In this document: in pieces, positions 24,368 through 31,906 of the stretch | Layout: every line of letters begins with the position of its first letter | Numbering within the stretch: the first letter of the stretch is position 1 | Source: CAZVFX01 sp964626565 | GTDB taxonomy: Bacteria; Myxococcota_A; UBA9042; CAIXZC01 | Reading direction: 5' to 3' | Length of the DNA: 35,383 nt | Assembly (NCBI GenBank): GCA_964626565.1 | Contig: CAZVFX010000072.1 | Location: 1-35,383 of the forward strand | The notes under the pieces: generated by a model | What the model was told of the DNA's origin: nothing | The model's input: only the letters and a program-made list of their open reading frames with translations | Database searches by the model: none | Made by a program: the position numbers and the translations under genes

Positions 24368-25132
24368 CTACTGGAATTGTTGCAGCACGTCCAGCACTTC
24401 GGAGGGGTCCATTTCCGGATGTTTGTTGCGCACGTGGGCTACAATCTCCGGCTTGCGTTCCGGCGTATACTGCTCTTTTATGTGCCGTAGCGCCTTGGGG
24501 CCCAGAGCGTATCCGAACTTCCGCGAATGCATCACGGCTCGGACCAGGGTGTCGACGATGCTGTAGTGGTGCATAAACTGAATCTCAACTTGCCGGTTCC
24601 TGATGCCGTCCAGCGCTCCGCAGGAGATCAGCCGCCCATTCTTGAGGTCGAAGCAACCAGCGCTGGTGTTGAGGTCGATGGCGGCCAGGGTGGCCTCCAG
24701 GCTGACGTTGAGGTCATCGTGCTCGAGGTAGATGAATTTGCCCGAGAAGGGGAAGATCTCGTACAGAATGCCCTCGACCGTGACGTGGGTGTAGTGCACC
24801 ACCTCAAAGCTGAACATCTTGACGTCGCCGATTCCCGCGCCTCGGGAACGTTCCAACAGTTCAGCCGGCGAGATGGTGTGCGCCGAATCATCTATGAAAA
24901 GGTCCAGATCCGACGGTCTCTTGAGTTCCTCCCCGTGCAGTACGTGACGCATGATGTCCCGGGGCGGTCCGCCGAAAACGTACACCGGTTCCGGGAAAGC
25001 CGCCAACACCTTGTCGATGACGTGTTTGTACGGCTTCAAGTAGTCGTACATGAGTGTGGTAACCCCGGGGTCATCAATGATCTCGACATCAGGCAGGTCG
25101 TACTGCTTCTTGAGTCGTTTCCACACTTTCAT
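24368..25132 (-). CDS. Stand-alone nucleotidyltransferase, poly(A) polymerase/CCA-enzyme head-like
   Basis: This 254-residue cytoplasmic protein carries the polymerase-beta superfamily signature: VFGGPPRD (GG at 54-55, RD at 58-59) followed by SDLDLFIDD with likely metal-binding D75 and D77. It matches the head-domain pattern of tRNA CCA-adding enzymes and poly(A) polymerases. It is too short for the neck, body and tail of those enzymes, and the rest (about 100-254) is not recognised. It may therefore modify a small molecule, protein or RNA of another kind. ATG 25132 is chosen because GGAGG lies directly upstream with 5-6 bases of spacing; an in-frame extension upstream has no signal. It is 112 bases downstream of the exonuclease gene on the same strand and probably co-transcribed. 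Its stop faces the histidine kinase stop, 22 bases away. Confidence 0.8.
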   Translation of the reverse strand: MKVWKRLKKQYDLPDVEIIDDPGVTTLMYDYLKPYKHVIDKVLAAFPEPVYVFGGPPRDIMRHVLHGEELKRPSDLDLFIDDSAHTISPAELLERSRGAGIGDVKMFSFEVVHYTHVTVEGILYEIFPFSGKFIYLEHDDLNVSLEATLAAIDLNTSAGCFDLKNGRLISCGALDGIRNRQVEIQFMHHYSIVDTLVRAVMHSRKFGYALGPKALRHIKEQYTPERKPEIVAHVRNKHPEMDPSEVLDVLQQFQ

Positions 25133-25244
25133 GTGAACCTCCGCCGCACCACTATCGCATCGAAGCCCGCCAGCCGGCAAATCTGGGATGCCCGGAGGGA
25201 AGTCGAACTTACGGGAGGCGGCGTACTTGGCATCGGGCTCCGCC

Positions 25245-26123
25245 TCAATAATACCGGAACGGTTTCCTGAGCAATCGCTGCACCAGGTGGCCGTCATAGG
25301 GCATGTGGTCCAGACTCACTTCCGGTGGATTCCAGCAGGTCCAGTCCCTTCCCAGGCTGGCCGCCGCGCGGTCGTAGGCCTGCTTGGCGAGGTCATGCAG
25401 AACTACCCCGTCTTCCAGGCAGTACCTCACGATGGTTTCCTTGGCGCCACGGGTGCCGCGCAGATGTTCCTGCCACAGTTTGACCGCCATGAAGCCGTCG
25501 ACTTCCTGGAGCCCCTGGTCTCTCCGGTGGCAAAGTCGATGCTGAATCTTCTTTAGTCCGCCTCGCTCACCGAGTCGCCGCAGAACCAGCATCAGGTCTA
25601 CGTGAAAGGGCGGGAAGATAAGGTACTCGCGGGCCAGGTCGCGAGCCAGGAACGGAACGTCAAAGGAACGCCCGTTGAAGGTGATGAGTACATCGGAGTC
25701 GGCCAGGTATTCAGGCAGTCGACCGGGAAAATCCCGGTCGCTGGCCACAAAAGCCAGCGGCTCAAAGTTGGTGACGTGGCCGCACACTCCAACTACGGTG
25801 GTGTTGTTGTCGTACGCGCTAAGACCCGTTGTCTCGATGTCCAAAGCCAGCCACTTCAGCGGTTGGGTGCCACCGGGCGCATCGGTGCACAACGCACGCC
25901 AGTGTTCGCCGCCGGGCAGGGCCTCGGCAGTTGTGCGGTACCGCCCATTTCGCACTTCCTCCAGACATAGTCTCAGCAGTTCCAGCGATTCGTTGGGCAA
26001 TCCCGGCAGCTTGCCGTGAGAGTGTCCCACGACCGCGTCCCAGGACGTGGTGCCTGCCTCCCATAGACGGCGTTCTTTGACCTCTCCAATCCCGGGTAAA
26101 TGGAGGAATGTCTCGGTCAACAT
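25245..26123 (-). CDS. YprB-like RNase H-fold exonuclease (DEDDy) with helix-hairpin-helix
   Basis: This 292-residue protein begins with a helix-hairpin-helix-like segment (LPGIGEVKERRLWEAG, about residues 8-23). It continues into a DEDD-type 3'-5' exonuclease fold: D95-I-E97 in LALDIETTG, D155 in FNGRSFDVPF, and Y234-x3-D238 in YCLEDG. The Tyr places it in the DEDDy group, as in YprB_RNaseH_like proteins. It should act on DNA or RNA ends in the cytoplasm, with the hairpin giving non-specific nucleic-acid contact. ATG 26123 follows GGGGAG with good spacing and a strong promoter lies just upstream. It leads a probable two-gene unit with the nucleotidyltransferase and is divergent from the MFS exporter. 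Confidence 0.88.
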   Translation of the reverse strand: MLTETFLHLPGIGEVKERRLWEAGTTSWDAVVGHSHGKLPGLPNESLELLRLCLEEVRNGRYRTTAEALPGGEHWRALCTDAPGGTQPLKWLALDIETTGLSAYDNNTTVVGVCGHVTNFEPLAFVASDRDFPGRLPEYLADSDVLITFNGRSFDVPFLARDLAREYLIFPPFHVDLMLVLRRLGERGGLKKIQHRLCHRRDQGLQEVDGFMAVKLWQEHLRGTRGAKETIVRYCLEDGVVLHDLAKQAYDRAAASLGRDWTCWNPPEVSLDHMPYDGHLVQRLLRKPFRYY

Positions 26124-26147
26124 GTTGACTCCCCTTTCATGATCACC

Positions 26148-26177
26148 AATATAACCCGCGCCGCGGGTGCGGTGCAA
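26148..26177 (-). promoter_or_regulatory. Candidate promoter for the exonuclease gene
   Basis: On the minus strand TTGCAC (26177-26172) and TATATT (26153-26148) are 18 bases apart, a good match. Transcription would start about 18 bases before ATG 26123. The spacer is filled by a 15-bp palindrome. Confidence 0.6.
26154..26168. promoter_or_regulatory. 15-bp perfect palindrome, candidate operator
   Basis: ACCCGCG-C-CGCGGGT is symmetric around C26161. It lies exactly between the -10 and -35 of the exonuclease promoter and 19 bases before the -35 of the divergent MFS promoter. A dimeric regulator bound here would block the minus-strand promoter and might affect both. No regulator gene is adjacent. 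Confidence 0.5.
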
Positions 26178-26187
26178 GAAGACCTGT

Positions 26188-26217
26188 TTGACACTTGTCC
26201 ACCGAGGGTGCTAAACG
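26188..26217 (+). promoter_or_regulatory. Candidate promoter for the MFS exporter
   Basis: A perfect TTGACA (26188-26193) and TAAACG (26212-26217) are 18 bases apart on the plus strand. The ribosome binding site GGGAGG follows at 26251-26256. Confidence 0.5.
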
Positions 26218-26264
26218 TGTCTCACCGGCGGGCTATGGAGGCTCCGCCGCGGGAGGCGCAATTC

Positions 26265-27677
26265 ATGGATTCGGCCGGCAAGGGAGGTGGGCGCACGCCC
26301 GTAGCGCCGGGTGCGGTTCTGACGGTGATCTGCATCAGCAATCTTTTCGGGGCCATTCCACTCTCCGCAGTGATGTTGGCTCTCCCCGAAATCGGCCGGG
26401 AGTTGGGCCTTACGATACACCAGTTGAGTTGGCTGATGGTATCGTACCTGCTCAGCGCCTCGGGATTTGTGTTGATTGCCGGCCGCCTCGGCGATCTGTT
26501 CGGGCTGCGGCGATTTTACCTTATCGGTTTCTTGGTTTTAGGGCTGGGCTCGCTGCTCAGCGGAATGGCCGACGGACTGCTGCTCCTGGTGGCGGGAAGA
26601 GCGCTGCAGGGCTTGGGCGGCGCCATGACCATGTCCTTGGGCTCAGCTTTGCTGACTACTTCGTTCCCTGGCTCAGCCCGGGGCCGCGCCCTGGGCACCG
26701 CTACTGCCGCAGTCTACGTGGGACTCACCGCAGGTCCGCTCGTGGGTGGAGTGCTGGTCTGGCAATTCGGGTGGCGAGCGGTCTTCTACGCCTATATTCC
26801 CGTTTCTGTGCTTGTTATCGCGTTGGGATCGGCTTTCCTGCCCAAGGGTGAGCGCCGCCCCGGACAGACTTTCGATGGGGCCGGCACGGTTACGCTGTTG
26901 TTGGGTCTGCCCATGCTGCTGCTGCCGCTGGCTCTGTGCGGCAAGACCGGTTTTCAGACCTGGATGGCACCGACCGCTCTGGGCGGATTGCTGATACTGG
27001 CCTTGTTCGTCAAGCTCGAGCTGGTTGCATCCCATCCGCTGCTCGATCTCTCTCTCTTCCGCTCCCGTACTTTCTCCCTGGCCGCGGCCGCCTCTGTCTT
27101 CAACTACATTGCGATCTTCATTCCGGTCATGCTCGTGCCTTTCTATCTGGAGGAGGGGCTGGGTTTGCCCGCGTCCACCATCGGAATGGTCTTGTCCGCC
27201 CAACCTCTGGCCATGGCGCTGGTGGCCTCACCCGCGGGAAGAGCATCCGATCGCATTGGAACCAGGCCGTTCAGCATTGTGGGCCTGGTGATCATGGCGG
27301 CGGGGCTCTACTGCTTTTCCTTTGTCGGGGGGACGACCTCGGTAGTTATGGTGGCGGTCTGGCTGACGACTACAGGTCTCGGCACCGGAATTTTCACCAG
27401 CCCCAACTCCAGCGCGCTGATGGGGTCCGCACCGCCGCACCAGCAAGGTAGTGCAGGCGGCGTCCTCGCAGTCTCGCGCAATCTGGGCATGATGATCGGC
27501 TCAGCCGCTGCCGCGGTGGTTTACCAGTTTTCGGGAGGCTCGACCGGTCACTCCTGGCTTGCCGCGGACTACGCCGGTTTTGGCAACGCCCTGGAGTTTG
27601 CCACCTTCGTCGTGCTCGCCGGCGTGCTGTGCTGCGCATTCCAGGGAGAACCCGGGGCCGGTCGGCCCCGCTCGTGA
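26265..27677 (+). CDS. MFS drug-exporter-type transporter (DHA2/EmrB-QacA-like)
   Basis: This 470-residue integral membrane protein has about 14 hydrophobic segments, the number expected for the 14-helix DHA2 drug:H+ antiporters. Family motifs are present: RLGDLFGLRR (motif A, between helices 2 and 3), GRALQGLGGA, and the helix-5 antiporter motif in TAAVYVGLTAGPLVGG. Members expel drugs, dyes or other small amphipathic compounds using the proton gradient; the substrate here is not readable. ATG 26265 is chosen because GGGAGG stands 8 bases upstream and it leaves a normal short cytoplasmic tail. ATG 26235 and 26139 lack such a site. It is divergent from the exonuclease gene, with a palindrome between the promoters that may control it. 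Confidence 0.93.
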   Translation: MDSAGKGGGRTPVAPGAVLTVICISNLFGAIPLSAVMLALPEIGRELGLTIHQLSWLMVSYLLSASGFVLIAGRLGDLFGLRRFYLIGFLVLGLGSLLSGMADGLLLLVAGRALQGLGGAMTMSLGSALLTTSFPGSARGRALGTATAAVYVGLTAGPLVGGVLVWQFGWRAVFYAYIPVSVLVIALGSAFLPKGERRPGQTFDGAGTVTLLLGLPMLLLPLALCGKTGFQTWMAPTALGGLLILALFVKLELVASHPLLDLSLFRSRTFSLAAAASVFNYIAIFIPVMLVPFYLEEGLGLPASTIGMVLSAQPLAMALVASPAGRASDRIGTRPFSIVGLVIMAAGLYCFSFVGGTTSVVMVAVWLTTTGLGTGIFTSPNSSALMGSAPPHQQGSAGGVLAVSRNLGMMIGSAAAAVVYQFSGGSTGHSWLAADYAGFGNALEFATFVVLAGVLCCAFQGEPGAGRPRS

Positions 27678-27683
27678 GATAAC

Positions 27684-27712
27684 TTCCCCTGTTTCCGGTC
27701 TGGGGTTACAAT
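27684..27712 (+). promoter_or_regulatory. Candidate promoter for the Cys-stripe lipoprotein
   Basis: TACAAT (27707-27712) is a near-consensus -10; TTCCCC (27684-27689), 17 bases upstream, is a weak -35. The -10 ends only 18 bases before the ATG, and an ideal ribosome binding site AGGAGGTGA (27719-27727) follows, so the leader would be very short. Confidence 0.45.
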
Positions 27713-27730
27713 GCAAGCAGGAGGTGACCC

Positions 27731-28726
27731 ATGAAATCGACGCGTTTGCTGGCGTGTGCGCTGGCGATTCTGCTCGCCGGCTGCTCGAGTGGCGGCAACG
27801 GTTCAGGCATGGATGTCTCGGTGAGTACGGACGGAACCGGACAGGACAAGAGGACCGCTTCGGATGCAGTCAAAGAAGCGGGACAACCCGACACTCTTGC
27901 GGACTCGTCTTCCGACGTGCAGTCCGGCGAACTGCCGCGGCTGGTTGAAGATGTGGCCCCGGCCGGGGACGCAGATGCGGAAGCGGCTGAGGTTACCCAA
28001 CCCGCAGAGGAGGTTGTTGAGGTCGAGGCCGAGGTCGCGGCGGAAATCGTGGTCTGCGCGCCCCAATGCGAGGATATGGAATGTGGAGACGACGGGTGTG
28101 ATGGGAGTTGCGGCGAATGCTCTGTAGACAACTACGAGGTGTGTGACGCCGGCGCATGCGTCTGCGATGCGGAGGAAGGGTTTCACCTGAGCGGGGATGG
28201 AGAATCGTGCACCGATGACCCGTGCGACCCGGACCCGTGTGCGGATGAGGAGAACATGCAGTGCGCTTCCGGCGCCTGTTTCTGCATCGGTTTCGAGTGT
28301 AACGGAGAATGCTGCGCCGAAGGGCTCACCTGCTTCGAAGATGCCTGCTGCCAACCACAGTGCGAGGGCGTCGACTGCGGGCCCGATGAGTGCGGCAGCG
28401 ATTGTGGTCACTGTCTCGAGTCGCAGGTGTGCGAAGAAGGCCAGTGCTCTCTCGCTGAAGGGGCGTGCGAGCTATGCCAATCCCAGTGCCAGGGCGTGTA
28501 TTCCGGCTGCATGAACACCTGCAACGGTCAGTATGGTGGGTGCGCATCATCTTGCAGCGGGCAGATGTCGTCCTGCATGCAGGGCTGCCAGGGCAACCCG
28601 CAATGTATGTCCTCCTGCCAGGGCCAATATTCCTCCTGTATGGGGCAGTGCAATTCGCAGAAGGGGGGCTGCATGTCCGGATGTTCTTCAGTGATGAACC
28701 AGTGTAACGCGGCTTGCCCCTGCTAG
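27731..28726 (+). CDS. Lipoprotein with an 18-cysteine periodic tail
   Basis: This 331-residue lipoprotein has lipobox LLAGC (anchor C18). After an acidic linker rich in Glu/Val/Ala (to about residue 105) comes a Cys-rich middle with EGF-like spacing (CVCDAEEGFHLSGDGESC) and CC pairs. The last 86 residues (246-331) carry 18 Cys in a strict C-x3-C-x6 pattern, with one x5 step, and are rich in Gln, Gly, Ser and Met. A period of 11 residues equals three turns of helix, so the Cys would line up as a stripe. I know no family with this tail. The ribosome binding site matches the 16S 3' end perfectly, which suggests high expression. Its TAG stop lies in a CTAG shared with the opposite gene's stop. 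Confidence 0.88.
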   Translation: MKSTRLLACALAILLAGCSSGGNGSGMDVSVSTDGTGQDKRTASDAVKEAGQPDTLADSSSDVQSGELPRLVEDVAPAGDADAEAAEVTQPAEEVVEVEAEVAAEIVVCAPQCEDMECGDDGCDGSCGECSVDNYEVCDAGACVCDAEEGFHLSGDGESCTDDPCDPDPCADEENMQCASGACFCIGFECNGECCAEGLTCFEDACCQPQCEGVDCGPDECGSDCGHCLESQVCEEGQCSLAEGACELCQSQCQGVYSGCMNTCNGQYGGCASSCSGQMSSCMQGCQGNPQCMSSCQGQYSSCMGQCNSQKGGCMSGCSSVMNQCNAACPC

Positions 28727-31700
28727 CGTACCAGGAATTCCTTTTCTTCCCAGCCGAAGGCTACTCCACCGCCGGTCTTCACCACCAGCCTTACTTTGAA
28801 CGGCAATATGTCGCCTGCCGGTAGTGCACCCAGGTTGGGGCCGCCGAGGCCGGTGTGTCCGTCGGTTTCGCACTCGCCGGGATCGGTAGCCCACAGGTAG
28901 AATGCCGACTCCGAGCCGAATTGGGGCCAGATGGTGCCACCGCCACACTCCCCGTTGGTTCCCGGCGTCAGCAGTTTCCACTCGCCGGAAACACCCATGA
29001 CGTAAACCTCGTGCCCGTATCCGGCGCCGGCCTGGTAGTTCCCGTAGTCGTCATCGCCAGTCACCGCCACCATGCGGGTGGCTGGGGACAGCTCGGTCAA
29101 GACGGTTCTGACGGCCTCTAACTGACCGGCGGAGTAGAGAGTGCCGGTGCCCGGGTTGCGGTAGCCGAGGGGCACGTCCTGCACGAATGTAGTGGCCGGG
29201 GAATAGTCTGCGGAAGCTTCACCCTCACCGTCCAGCCAGTTGAAATGGGCCGCCCCGTCATCAGCGCACTTGTGCCACGGGTTGTAGGTACTGTATTCCC
29301 CGACAACAACGCCGTCGGAGTCGGAGATGGAAAATGCGATCCAACCGGCGCCGCCGTCCATTTTGCATTCCACTGCAAAGGGGGCTTCCCCGCCGTCGCC
29401 GTCGGGGTCGATGTCGTATTGTCCGTCCGCCGCGCCGGGGGCAGCGTCAACTATTGCCTGGCAACTCTGAAGGATGCACTCGTCGGCGGTCGTCTGGTCG
29501 CAATCGTCGTCAGTGTCGTTGTAGCAGAGCTCCTCCTGCCCGTGGAAGATCGCCGGGTCGAGGGGGCTGCAATCGGTTTCGTCCGGGTCGCCGTCGCCAT
29601 CGTCATCTTCGTCGACGCAGTCCGGGGTGCCGTCGAGATCTTGATCAGGGAATTCTTCGTCTGTTTCCCCATCGCAGTCGTTGTCCTTGCCGTCGCATGT
29701 CTCGAGAGCAACACCCTCCATCGCGTCACAAGTCTGTGAGATACCACCGACGCAATTGTCCACGGTGTGGAGGCATTCACCGAGGCCGCAGGTAGTTGAG
29801 CCCAGGTCCTCATCGGTGGAGCCGTCGCAGTCGTTGTCCTTGCCATCGCATTCTTCGAGAGTGGCACCTTCCATCGCGTCACAGTTCTGGGGGATCCCGC
29901 CGACGCAATTGTCCACGGCATGGAGACATTCACCCAGCCCGCATGTGGTCGCGCCCAGCTCTTCATCGGTGGAGCCGTCGCAGTCATTATCCTCTCCGTC
30001 GCACTCTTCGAGTCCGGAACCTTCCAACGAGTCACAAACCTGGGGGACGCCTCCGATGCAGTTGAAAACGGTGTGCTTGCATGCTCCGAGCCCGCACTCT
30101 GTTGACCCCAGACCCTCATCTATGGCGCCGTCGCAATCGTTGTCCAGGCCATCGCATTCTTCCACACCGATACCCTCGTTGGGATCACACTCCTGGGGGA
30201 GCCCGGCGAGGCAGTTGGCAACGGTATGCTGGCAAACTCCCAGCCCACACTGTGTGGAGCCGAGGCCATCGTCAGCTTCGCCGTTGCAATCGTTGTCGAT
30301 GCCATCGCAAATTTCGAGCGCTGCCGACGGGGCATCGCACTGTAACTCACCGGCTACGCAGTGCAACTCGCCGGGGCAGACGCCGAAATCGTTCTGAGCC
30401 GAGCACTGTTCGCCGCTGGTATCTTCGTCCACGGTGCCTTCGCAGTTGTTGTCGACGCCGTCGCAAATCTCCGGCTCCGGAACCGGTGCATCGCAAACCA
30501 GGGCGCCGTCAGTGCACACCAACAAGCCCGGGCAGGCGCCGAGTTCGTTTTCCGACCAGCATGGGTCACCACCTGACGCGTCGTCGATCTCGCCGTTGCA
30601 GTCGTTGTCGACTCCGTCGCACACATCGAGCGCGGGCGTGGGCCCGAGGCAACTGCTCACCGCGTCGTCGCATTGTGCGAGCCCCGGGCAGGCGCCGAAT
30701 GCGTTTTCCACCAGGCACGGCAGGCCTTCCAGCCCCTCATCGATCAGGCCGTCGCAATTGTTATCCGTTCCGTCGCATACCTCTTGGGCCGGCGGGACCG
30801 CCTTACATAGCAGCGCCCCTGTCTTGCACACTGCGAATCCGGAGCAGGAGCCGAACTCGTTCTCCTCCACGCATTCTCCCCATTGGTCGCCCTCGTCCAC
30901 CGAGCCGTCGCAGTCATCGTCGGCGCCGTTGCATTGCTCATCCTCGGCGCCTGCCATGGGGTCGCAGACGTTGGGGGCGCCGTCCCCGCAATTCTCCACC
31001 GTGTGAAGGCATATCCCCAAACCGCAGGTGGTCTGGCCGAAACCTTCGTCGGTCTCTCCGTTGCAGTCGTTGTCAACGCCGTCGCACAGCTCGAGCTGTG
31101 CCGGGAGGCCGACGCAGACGAGTTCCCCTTCGAGACAGGCAGTCGCACCGGGGCAACTGCCGAAATCGTTGTCCACCCAGCAGGGCCCGCCCTCAAAGTC
31201 CTCGTCGGTATCGCCATCGCAGTCGTTGTCGACCCCGTCACACAGCTCTTCTTCCTCGGGCGTCCCTCCGCATTCGTTCACTTCCGCCGCATCCGTCTCG
31301 AAGTTGTCATGTTCGACCTCGTCGGCGAGATCCCAGGTCTCGCTGACCTCGACTTGAGAATCCGTTGCATCGAACCAATCAGCGGGCGACTCGGTGCCGG
31401 AGTCCGCCCAATCCGGGAAGGCGTCGCCGAAGAAGTCACCGCTGTCGGCGTCCTCAAGGCCGGGGATCTCCTGCTGGATATCAGCGAGGGTATCCATGGG
31501 GAAGGTGTCCGGACCGGCGTCCCCGGCGTCCTCGACGAAGACATCGGGATCGGTGAAGGAGAAATCCCAGGATTCAGGCTGAGTTGTCAGGTCGGCACGG
31601 CCAATATCAAGGGGGATATCGAAGGAAGGACCTGAGCCCAGTTCAGCAAAGCTGGCAGGACCGGTCGATTGGGAACAGGCCGCTGCCGTGACAAGCAGAA

Positions 31701-31731
31701 TCGCCAGCAGGAGTCGCAGTCGCCATACCAT
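28723..31731 (-). CDS. MopE-repeat lipoprotein with fibrinogen-like C-terminus, paralogue of 6334-10446
   Basis: This 1002-residue lipoprotein has lipobox TAAAC (anchor C19). ATG 31731 is chosen because GGAGG stands 10 bases upstream; the GTG 9 bases earlier would be only one base from it. An acidic Asp/Phe-rich linker (20-155) leads to 11 CDGxDNDCDG motifs. Between several of them lies a second repeated box (LVENAFGACPG-like), and five 51-residue C-G-L-G-x-C-x-H units are present, four of them in tandem. The C-terminus (about 752-1002) starts with SCQAIVDAAPG and ECKMDGGAGW, matching the opening of the fibrinogen-like domain in the giant lipoprotein, then diverges. Thrombospondin-3 repeats are nearly absent (one DEDDDGDGDPDETDC). 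Likely a surface stalk with a binding head, as in its paralogue. Confidence 0.92.
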   Translation of the reverse strand: MVWRLRLLLAILLVTAAACSQSTGPASFAELGSGPSFDIPLDIGRADLTTQPESWDFSFTDPDVFVEDAGDAGPDTFPMDTLADIQQEIPGLEDADSGDFFGDAFPDWADSGTESPADWFDATDSQVEVSETWDLADEVEHDNFETDAAEVNECGGTPEEEELCDGVDNDCDGDTDEDFEGGPCWVDNDFGSCPGATACLEGELVCVGLPAQLELCDGVDNDCNGETDEGFGQTTCGLGICLHTVENCGDGAPNVCDPMAGAEDEQCNGADDDCDGSVDEGDQWGECVEENEFGSCSGFAVCKTGALLCKAVPPAQEVCDGTDNNCDGLIDEGLEGLPCLVENAFGACPGLAQCDDAVSSCLGPTPALDVCDGVDNDCNGEIDDASGGDPCWSENELGACPGLLVCTDGALVCDAPVPEPEICDGVDNNCEGTVDEDTSGEQCSAQNDFGVCPGELHCVAGELQCDAPSAALEICDGIDNDCNGEADDGLGSTQCGLGVCQHTVANCLAGLPQECDPNEGIGVEECDGLDNDCDGAIDEGLGSTECGLGACKHTVFNCIGGVPQVCDSLEGSGLEECDGEDNDCDGSTDEELGATTCGLGECLHAVDNCVGGIPQNCDAMEGATLEECDGKDNDCDGSTDEDLGSTTCGLGECLHTVDNCVGGISQTCDAMEGVALETCDGKDNDCDGETDEEFPDQDLDGTPDCVDEDDDGDGDPDETDCSPLDPAIFHGQEELCYNDTDDDCDQTTADECILQSCQAIVDAAPGAADGQYDIDPDGDGGEAPFAVECKMDGGAGWIAFSISDSDGVVVGEYSTYNPWHKCADDGAAHFNWLDGEGEASADYSPATTFVQDVPLGYRNPGTGTLYSAGQLEAVRTVLTELSPATRMVAVTGDDDYGNYQAGAGYGHEVYVMGVSGEWKLLTPGTNGECGGGTIWPQFGSESAFYLWATDPGECETDGHTGLGGPNLGALPAGDILPFKVRLVVKTGGGVAFGWEEKEFLVR
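29638..30249 (-). repeat. Four in-frame 153-bp repeats in the MopE paralogue gene
   Basis: Reading on the minus strand, units begin at 30249, 30096, 29943 and 29790, exactly 153 bp apart, the same period as in the 6334-10446 gene. Neighbouring units remain recognisably alike as DNA, more so than those of the giant gene, suggesting more recent duplication or gene conversion. A lone further unit starts at 31026. Confidence 0.88.
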
Positions 31732-31785
31732 GAGTTTCACACCTCCGCGGCGGTCGTCCGGGCCATGCTGGACGCGCCTCTATCG

Positions 31786-31814
31786 ATTCTAAGTAATCAC
31801 GGCTCCGTGAACAA
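31786..31814 (-). promoter_or_regulatory. Candidate promoter for the MopE paralogue
   Basis: On the minus strand TTGTTC (31814-31809) and TAGAAT (31791-31786) are 17 bases apart, about 55 bases before ATG 31731. The -10 is one base off consensus. Confidence 0.55.
31797..31810. promoter_or_regulatory. 14-bp inverted repeat inside the promoter spacer, candidate operator
   Basis: TCACGG-CT-CCGTGA is a perfect 6-bp inverted repeat with a 2-base centre. It fills most of the spacer of the minus-strand promoter and touches its -35. It is well placed for repression by a dimeric regulator. Confidence 0.45.
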
Positions 31815-31906
31815 CTGTTAAGCACACCATTTCCCTTGCGCGGCCCGCGGGCGGCGTGATAGTCGTGTAGAGTGGTGCTCTAGAAACAGATGCCGGAGGG
31901 TTGGCC

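Noticed and set aside
30081..31346. Long plus-strand open frame opposite the MopE paralogue
   Set aside because: Its product is an Arg/Pro/Ser-rich repeat that mirrors the CDGxDNDCDG codons of the true gene; no start signal.
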